A stretch of 64,000 bases of DNA from Aminobacter niigataensis (GTDB lineage: Bacteria > Pseudomonadota > Alphaproteobacteria > Rhizobiales > Rhizobiaceae), in contig NZ_JACHOT010000001.1 of NCBI RefSeq assembly GCF_014200015.1, positions 62,001 to 126,000 of the forward strand, given 5' to 3'. Position numbers and translations under genes: made by a program. How positions within the stretch are numbered: position 1 is the first letter of the stretch; every line of letters starts with the position of its first letter. This document shows, piece by piece, positions 59,448 to 64,000 of this stretch. The notes under the pieces were generated by a model that saw only the letters and a program-made list of their open reading frames with translations, ran no database searches and was not told the DNA's origin.

Positions 59448-60536
59448 ATGAACAAAGCAAACAACCGCGCCGAAAAATCCGGCGCGGTCGACATGGCGCG
59501 CATCGAGGTGATCGCGCCCAATCTCAAGAAGCGGCTTTCGGGCGTCACCAGCACCATCGTGCAACTGGTGCCGGTGCAGGCGCGCGACCTCGGCATCGCC
59601 GTGTTCGGGCCGGGCCTGCCCGACAGCCTGCCGACCATGCGCTGGTGGCAGTTGCCGTCGCTACTGAGGCGTCCGGCCTCGCGGCGGCCGCGCATCTGGC
59701 ACGCGAGGCGCAATATCGAGATGGTGGCGGGCCTAGTGCTGCGCCACGTCTTTCGGGCGCCGCTCAGGCTGGTGTTCACCTCCGCCGCCCAGCGCGACCA
59801 TCGGCCCTTCACCAAATGGTTGATCCGCAGGATGGATGGCGTGATCGCCACCAGCCGGCTGTCGGGAGGCTTCCTCGAAGTGCCGCACAAGGTCGTAATG
59901 CATGGCGTGGACCTTGAAAAATTTCATCCCGCGCGCACGGCGGATGATGCGTTTTCCGCTGCCGGCTTGCCCGGCCAACGTGCGATCGGCTGCTTCGGCC
60001 GGGTCCGTCACTCCAAGGGCACCGACCTGTTCGTCGATGCGATGATTGCGCTTCTGCCCGATCATCCGCAATGGACGGCCGTGATCACCGGCCGCGTGAC
60101 ATCGGAGCACAAGGGCTTCGCCGACGAACTCAAGCAGCGCATCGCTGCGGCCGGACTGTCCGACCGGATCCTGTTCCTCGGCGAGGTGCCTGATGTCGCC
60201 GTGTGGTACCGCAGGGTGACGCTCTATGTCGCGCCCTCGCGCAATGAAGGGTTCGGCCTGACGCCGCTGGAGGCGATGGCCTCGCGCACGGCGGTGGTGG
60301 CAAGCGATGCCGGGTCCTATTCCGAAATCGTGACGCCCGGCAGCACGGGCGTCGTGGTGCAGGCCGGCGATGGCAACGCGCTGCGAGAGGCGATCAGGCC
60401 ATATCTCGGCGATCCGGCGTTGGCCGAGGCGCATGGGGCTGCGGGGAGCGAGGATGTGGCGAGAAGATTCCGCCTCGAGGACGAAGCCGCGGGAATATGT
60501 GAGGTCTACGAGCGAGTGTGGGCCGGCCGCGGATGA
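59448..60536 (+). CDS. lpsB: LPS core mannosyltransferase, LpsB/LpcC type
   Basis: A 362-residue GT4 enzyme adding a mannose to the inner core of LPS, from GDP-mannose. The sequence opens ARIEVIAPNLKKRLSGVTSTIVQLVPVQARDLGIAVFGPGLPDSLPTMRW, which is the start of LpsB/LpcC, followed by IWHARRNIEMVAGLVLRHVF, GCFGRVRHSKGTDLFVDAMI and the retaining EX7E motif NEGFGLTPLEAMASRTAVVASDAGSYSEIV. In Sinorhizobium meliloti lpsB is next to greA, as here, and lpsB loss spoils symbiosis. The symbol rests on these two points; Rhizobium calls the same enzyme LpcC. Confidence 0.87.
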   Translation: MNKANNRAEKSGAVDMARIEVIAPNLKKRLSGVTSTIVQLVPVQARDLGIAVFGPGLPDSLPTMRWWQLPSLLRRPASRRPRIWHARRNIEMVAGLVLRHVFRAPLRLVFTSAAQRDHRPFTKWLIRRMDGVIATSRLSGGFLEVPHKVVMHGVDLEKFHPARTADDAFSAAGLPGQRAIGCFGRVRHSKGTDLFVDAMIALLPDHPQWTAVITGRVTSEHKGFADELKQRIAAAGLSDRILFLGEVPDVAVWYRRVTLYVAPSRNEGFGLTPLEAMASRTAVVASDAGSYSEIVTPGSTGVVVQAGDGNALREAIRPYLGDPALAEAHGAAGSEDVARRFRLEDEAAGICEVYERVWAGRG

Positions 60537-60750
60537 AGCCTGAAACCGTGCGGTTCGCTTGCAGCGGATGGTTGGCATGGCGAGAACTGGGTGAAGAAGC
60601 ACGATGAGCAGCAGCAGTCGCTGAAATCAGGCCTTTTCCGAACGGATCGATCACAAGCGTGTCGGGAAAGGTCGGAGAAATAGTTGGACTGAAAAAGCTG
60701 TTGCGAGCGCCTGTTGAGCGTGGTCAAATTAAGCGGAAGTAGGTAATATC

Positions 60751-61710
60751 TTGCCGTTGAATCTGGATAAAATATTGCGAAAGGCCAGAGGTATCCGGCC
60801 CTTTGGTGACGTTTATTTCAAACGATTATACAGAAAGATCGAACGATCAGAGTTTATTTTCATCCATTCAATTACCAATAATATTGGCGACCTCATGTCA
60901 TGCCCGGTAAGGTATTTTGATAGGTTTACGGCTCATAACTCTATCGAATTGAGCAGCAAGGAAATATTGGAAGTATCTAAATTTGGCGGGTCTGAATTTC
61001 TTTTGAAGCTCCTTGAGGGGAAAATTGTCTGTTTTGGCGGCGGTGGCCTAATTGGACTGGACCGTCACGATGTACACGACAAGGTCATTGAATTTCTGAC
61101 TATGTTCGCTGATCGTGGAGGCGACGTGGTTGTATGGGGCGCTGGCCATAACAGGACTGTGGGATTTCGCGAATGGTTGGACGGGGTTGGTTCCAGCCCT
61201 TATCCATCATCGTTTGAGAAGTTTCGGCTGGTTGGACTCCGTGATTACCCAAACCCATACGATTGGGTTCCCTGTGTAAGTTGCTTGCATCCTGTATTTG
61301 ACGAAAAAATTCCTAGTCAATACGAGTGTGTCGCGTTTCTTCACGGTCACGAATCTAGTCAATTTGGAGATGAATTCTCAAGCGTTCCAAATATCTATAA
61401 TATTAGCAAAGGAAGCAAGGATAATTCTGAAAGTTACTTCTTAAAATGCATTAATATAATTGGATCCGGTGATAATGTTGTAACAAACAGTTATCACGGG
61501 TTGTATTGGGCGACATTGCTCGGGAAGAAAGTGATTGCTATTCAAAACTCTAGCAAATTCTTAGACTTTAGATACAAATACGAGAATTGCTTGGATTTTA
61601 AGGATTGGAGGAAACATGTCGGAAAGGGAAATCTTCACCAGAGTGCACTAATGGATTGCAGAAGTGCGAATACGGAATTCCTGAAGAAATTTGAACTTCT
61701 AATGAATTAA
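60751..61710 (+). CDS. Polysaccharide pyruvyl transferase-like protein, AT-rich
   Basis: A 319-residue protein, IFIHSITNNIGDLMSCPVRYFDRF near residue 30, with the pyruvyl transferase family plan: glycine-rich VCFGGGGLIGLDRHDVHDKVIEFL, VVVWGAGHNRTVG, VTNSYHGLYWATLLGKKVIAI (the H-G-x-x-W motif). It would transfer a pyruvate ketal from phosphoenolpyruvate to a surface sugar. Its start is a TTG at 60751, after AGTAGGTAA. Counted by eye, the GC is about 40% here and above 60% around it, so it was probably acquired from another organism. It is flanked by glycosyltransferases. Confidence 0.78.
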   Translation: MPLNLDKILRKARGIRPFGDVYFKRLYRKIERSEFIFIHSITNNIGDLMSCPVRYFDRFTAHNSIELSSKEILEVSKFGGSEFLLKLLEGKIVCFGGGGLIGLDRHDVHDKVIEFLTMFADRGGDVVVWGAGHNRTVGFREWLDGVGSSPYPSSFEKFRLVGLRDYPNPYDWVPCVSCLHPVFDEKIPSQYECVAFLHGHESSQFGDEFSSVPNIYNISKGSKDNSESYFLKCINIIGSGDNVVTNSYHGLYWATLLGKKVIAIQNSSKFLDFRYKYENCLDFKDWRKHVGKGNLHQSALMDCRSANTEFLKKFELLMN

Positions 61711-61787
61711 TAAAGATGAACGATCCGCGAGTATTCGGTTTCGTTTTTGAATATTTCATCTCTGATTTTGCGACACTGCCCTGTCTT

Positions 61788-62654
61788 TCAGAAGCGTGTA
61801 AGCCGATCATCTCTCAAGAGCGTCGCGCGATTGCTTGAATCAAGCCATTGGCTCAAGCCCCGTTCAGCCCAGGTCAGCCTATTGTGGCGGGTATTTTCCT
61901 TGACCCCATGGCTCCGCTCTTTCATCCCCTGAGTGACGTAGCCATGGCCATGATGGAGATGGAGGGCAATGGCGGAGTAGCGGATGTGCCGGGGTTCTAT
62001 GCCGACATGCCGCAGACGAAGGCCGAATTCCACGTCGAGGCCGCCATATTGCATGTCCTCGTTGAAGCCGTTGATCTGGATCGCCTGGCTCCTAAGGCAT
62101 GACGCACTGTGGCCGTTCCAGGTCGGCCGTGCCGGTGATAGCCGGTTCAGCCATTCGTCGAACGGACTTGTGGCTACTACTTTCAGCAGCTTAGAGGTGA
62201 AGGGAAGCCCGTGCCGCATCAACCAGAAGGCGTTGAACGCCTGCTGTCCGGCAATGTCGTCTTGCGTCAATGCCTTGGACACGTTGGGCGGAAGCTTGAA
62301 ATAGCCGCCGGTCAGGAAGCGATCCGGTTGCGCCAACCGCGTGTGCACCTCCACGAAGTCCCGGCGCGGCACGCAGTCGCCATCGGTGAGCAGGATGCGT
62401 TCGCCTTGCGCTACAGCGATCGCCTTGTTCAGTATCCGGCATTTCTGGAAACCTTCATCGGGCTGCCAGACGTGTGCGATCGGGACCGGACTGTTGGGCG
62501 CCATCGCCGCGAGCATTTCGCGGGTTTCGTCACTGGAGCCGTCATCGGCAATCACGAGTTCGAAATCATGGCGGTCCTGGGCGAAATAGCCCCACAGCAC
62601 CTTCTGGAGCCAGAGCGGTGAATTGTAGGTGGAGATGATGACGCTTGTCTGCAT
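61788..62654 (-). CDS. Glycosyltransferase family 2
   Basis: A 288-residue GT-A glycosyltransferase: MQTSVIISTYNSPLWLQKVLWGYFAQDRHDFELVIADDGSSDETREML at the start with the nucleotide-binding DDGSSD, the metal-binding RILLTDGDCVPRRDFVEVHTRL (DxD-like) and a C-terminal GLDVEFGLRLRHVGIEPRHIRYSAIALHLHHGHGY that serves as the general base region. It fits the rhizobial LPS / exopolysaccharide glycosyltransferases. The start at 62654 is chosen over the frame from 62867, which overlaps the next gene. It ends the minus-strand group of three transferase genes. Confidence 0.88.
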   Translation of the reverse strand: MQTSVIISTYNSPLWLQKVLWGYFAQDRHDFELVIADDGSSDETREMLAAMAPNSPVPIAHVWQPDEGFQKCRILNKAIAVAQGERILLTDGDCVPRRDFVEVHTRLAQPDRFLTGGYFKLPPNVSKALTQDDIAGQQAFNAFWLMRHGLPFTSKLLKVVATSPFDEWLNRLSPARPTWNGHSASCLRSQAIQINGFNEDMQYGGLDVEFGLRLRHVGIEPRHIRYSAIALHLHHGHGYVTQGMKERSHGVKENTRHNRLTWAERGLSQWLDSSNRATLLRDDRLTRF

Positions 62655-62683
62655 GCTTTTCGTCCTGGTTCGCTCCAAACCTG

Positions 62684-63532
62684 TCAGCTCGAACGCGGAA
62701 ACCCGTATTTCCTGACCATATTCTGGATGCACCGGTCGTTCGCGCCGCCGATGAGGTTCTCGGCCTGCAATGACGTCGTCTGGCTGCCTGGCCAGTCTAT
62801 GATCTTGGCCTTTCCCGGCAGCTTTTCGCCGACATGTCCGTTCATCCGCCACATCCAATATAGCCATACGTCGTCGGCGCTCGGGCTCAACTCCGAGAAG
62901 AGCGCGACGTTACATACGTCCTCATGGAAGGCGTCCGGCGGGTAGAGAACTCCCATCACGCCCGTCGGAAAGATGAGCGGAGAGGTTGCGGCCGGTGCGA
63001 TATCCCGTCGCCAATCCACGTAGGGTGCTGGATCACCATTGCCTGTCACAGCGATCCGGTGCGCGCGATGGCATATGACATGCCTCTTGGAAGGATTGTA
63101 TGCGACTGTGAGCTTTTCGACGCAATCCGCCCGGTAGTAGACGTCGTCGTCCACGGTGATGACGAAGCAATCCTTGTGGTTTTGCAGTGTGGGTATGATT
63201 TTCGTGTAGGCCCGCATGTCGGTGCAGGTGGCGATTTCAAGGCCGTGCCCGCGCAGTTCGAGAACGTTCTCGGGTACCAGCGGGTAATCCTCGTGGGATA
63301 CCCACAGGATGGTCGTGTCTGGTCGGACAGTCTGAAAAAGGATCGACTTCAGCGTGAGCGCCAACGTGTCGAAGCGCCCCGGGTAGCTCGTCAGAGAGAC
63401 AATCAGAGGCTTCGGCAGGCCGTGTGTCCGGGCCCCCCCAAGGGACGCTGACCGGTCATCAATCTCCTTCAATGCCCGTTTGAGCCTGACGCTCTTCTTC
63501 AGCGCTTTGAATTTTGCCGGGATATTGAGCAT
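62684..63532 (-). CDS. Putative glycosyltransferase
   Basis: A 282-residue protein: LPKPLIVSLTSYPGRFDTLALTLKSILFQTVRPDTTILWVSHEDYPLVPENVLEL at the start with a GT-A-like fold, FVITVDDDVYYRADCVEKL (DDD metal motif near residue 125) and DDVWLYWMWRMNGHVGEKLPGKAKIIDWPGSQTTSLQAENLIGGANDRCIQNMVRKYG. It is similar to rhizobial transferases that act on LPS or capsule; the sugar is unknown. ATG 63532 is used. It lies 29 bases upstream of the GT2 gene and 5 bases downstream of the next gene, likely one operon. Confidence 0.8.
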   Translation of the reverse strand: MLNIPAKFKALKKSVRLKRALKEIDDRSASLGGARTHGLPKPLIVSLTSYPGRFDTLALTLKSILFQTVRPDTTILWVSHEDYPLVPENVLELRGHGLEIATCTDMRAYTKIIPTLQNHKDCFVITVDDDVYYRADCVEKLTVAYNPSKRHVICHRAHRIAVTGNGDPAPYVDWRRDIAPAATSPLIFPTGVMGVLYPPDAFHEDVCNVALFSELSPSADDVWLYWMWRMNGHVGEKLPGKAKIIDWPGSQTTSLQAENLIGGANDRCIQNMVRKYGFPRSS

Positions 63533-63537
63533 GGCGC

Positions 63538-64000
63538 CTAGCTTTCCCAATGCTTTCGCAGCCATTCCGTGTCGCCGATCCGGCGATACCAGCGCTGTCC
63601 GCCGCCGGCCAGAACCTCGCTCATCTTCGGGCTGCCAGCGAAGACGACGATGCGCGCTCCTGGCGGCACGGTCGGGTCCTGCAGGAAGCTCTTGAAGTGG
63701 CGAGGCACGCAATGGTTTTTGTAGCTGACGCACCATTCGCGTGGCCAGTATTGCAGGTTGCCATGCGCCGCAAGCTGCGCGCTCTGGAATTGCTGGGAGA
63801 TCTCGTACCGGTCGAGCGCGCCGGCCGGATCGGCGACGTATGCGTCGAGAATATAGGCATGGGCGCCGATCTCGTAGCGAAACACGGAACTGTTGCCTAC
63901 GGACGCAAGGAAGCGATCGCGCTTTCGATTGAGCTTGCGCAGCGGCTTGCTCCGGAAAAGATCATCGTCACGGATGATGAGGAATTCGCCCGGCTGCTCG
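63538..64000 (-). CDS. Putative glycosyltransferase, 5' end outside window
   Basis: Only the C-terminal 153 residues are in the window; the frame is open to the right edge: EQPGEFLIIRDDDLFRSKPLRKLNRKRDRFLASVGNSSVF. The sequence continues RYEIGAHAYILDAYVADPAGALDRYEISQQFQS, then LQYWPREWCVSYKNHCVPRHFKSFLQDPTVPPGARIVVFAGSPKMSEVLAGGGQRW. The REWCVSYKNHC and PPGARIVVFAGSPK stretches resemble rhizobial glycosyltransferases. It is the first visible gene of the three-gene minus-strand group. Substrate unknown. Confidence 0.7.
   Translation of the reverse strand, partial: EQPGEFLIIRDDDLFRSKPLRKLNRKRDRFLASVGNSSVFRYEIGAHAYILDAYVADPAGALDRYEISQQFQSAQLAAHGNLQYWPREWCVSYKNHCVPRHFKSFLQDPTVPPGARIVVFAGSPKMSEVLAGGGQRWYRRIGDTEWLRKHWES

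Overview
The window looks like chromosomal DNA of a high-GC alphaproteobacterium of the Hyphomicrobiales (Rhizobiales), most like Mesorhizobium or a close Phyllobacteriaceae relative. The evidence is the gene complement (petP-petR beside ilvE, greA beside an LpsB/LpcC-type LPS core mannosyltransferase, an extended UvrB, BA14K, extensin-like and DUF1344 proteins, BrnT/BrnA) and a 48-bp palindrome (12883-12930) of a kind I associate with Mesorhizobium intergenic regions. I saw no rRNA, tRNA, CRISPR array, prophage or insertion sequence. The gene at 60751-61710 is strikingly AT-rich compared with the rest.

Layout. 1-4755: a partial MidA-like methyltransferase and lgt, a ParD/ParE pair, ubiK, a YbjN-family gene, csaA and a glycosyltransferase. 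5055-7695: a methionine uptake operon, metQ-metN-metI. 7703-11219: the petP-petR regulators, a small secreted protein and a sensor kinase on the minus strand, with a clear self-regulatory operator in front of petP. 11390-18108: ilvE, a metallo-beta-lactamase-fold hydrolase, two cold shock genes and several small secreted proteins, including two related Cys/His-rich proteins and a double-Kazal lipoprotein. 18323-22846: gfa, a GYD-domain gene, a methyltransferase, an XRE-cupin regulator with a GNAT enzyme, and a DUF1326-DUF2182 pair. 23139-28273: a TetR-controlled RND efflux operon with a 40-bp operator.

28279-34000: hydrolases, diaminopropionate ammonia-lyase with a divergent Lrp regulator, a VOC protein, a low-complexity secreted protein and a toxin-antitoxin-like pair. 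34042-44901: uvrB with long tails, an SH3 protein, a glycosyltransferase-CapA pair, small membrane and secreted proteins, a BrnT/BrnA module whose toxin seems to start at ATA, and a lipid kinase. 45128-49060: a catabolic group (dehydrogenase, enolase-superfamily dehydratase, GMC oxidoreductase) flanked and interrupted by hairpin-rich intergenic repeats. 49236-58655: a thioesterase, an HxlR regulator divergent from an FMN reductase, a CNNM/CorC protein, two extensin-like proteins, a tandem duplication of a secreted repeat protein with its upstream DNA, and a sugar dehydrogenase. 58782-64000: greA with a terminator in its leader, then a surface polysaccharide locus of glycosyltransferases and the AT-rich pyruvyltransferase-like gene.

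The most interesting signals are regulatory: the petP and tetR operators, a greA leader terminator recalling E. coli GraL, a terminator in front of a cold shock gene, and the apparent ATA start of brnT. The other notable points are two small secreted protein families and the repeated motif in the UvrB tail. All calls come from reading the sequence; no database search was run.
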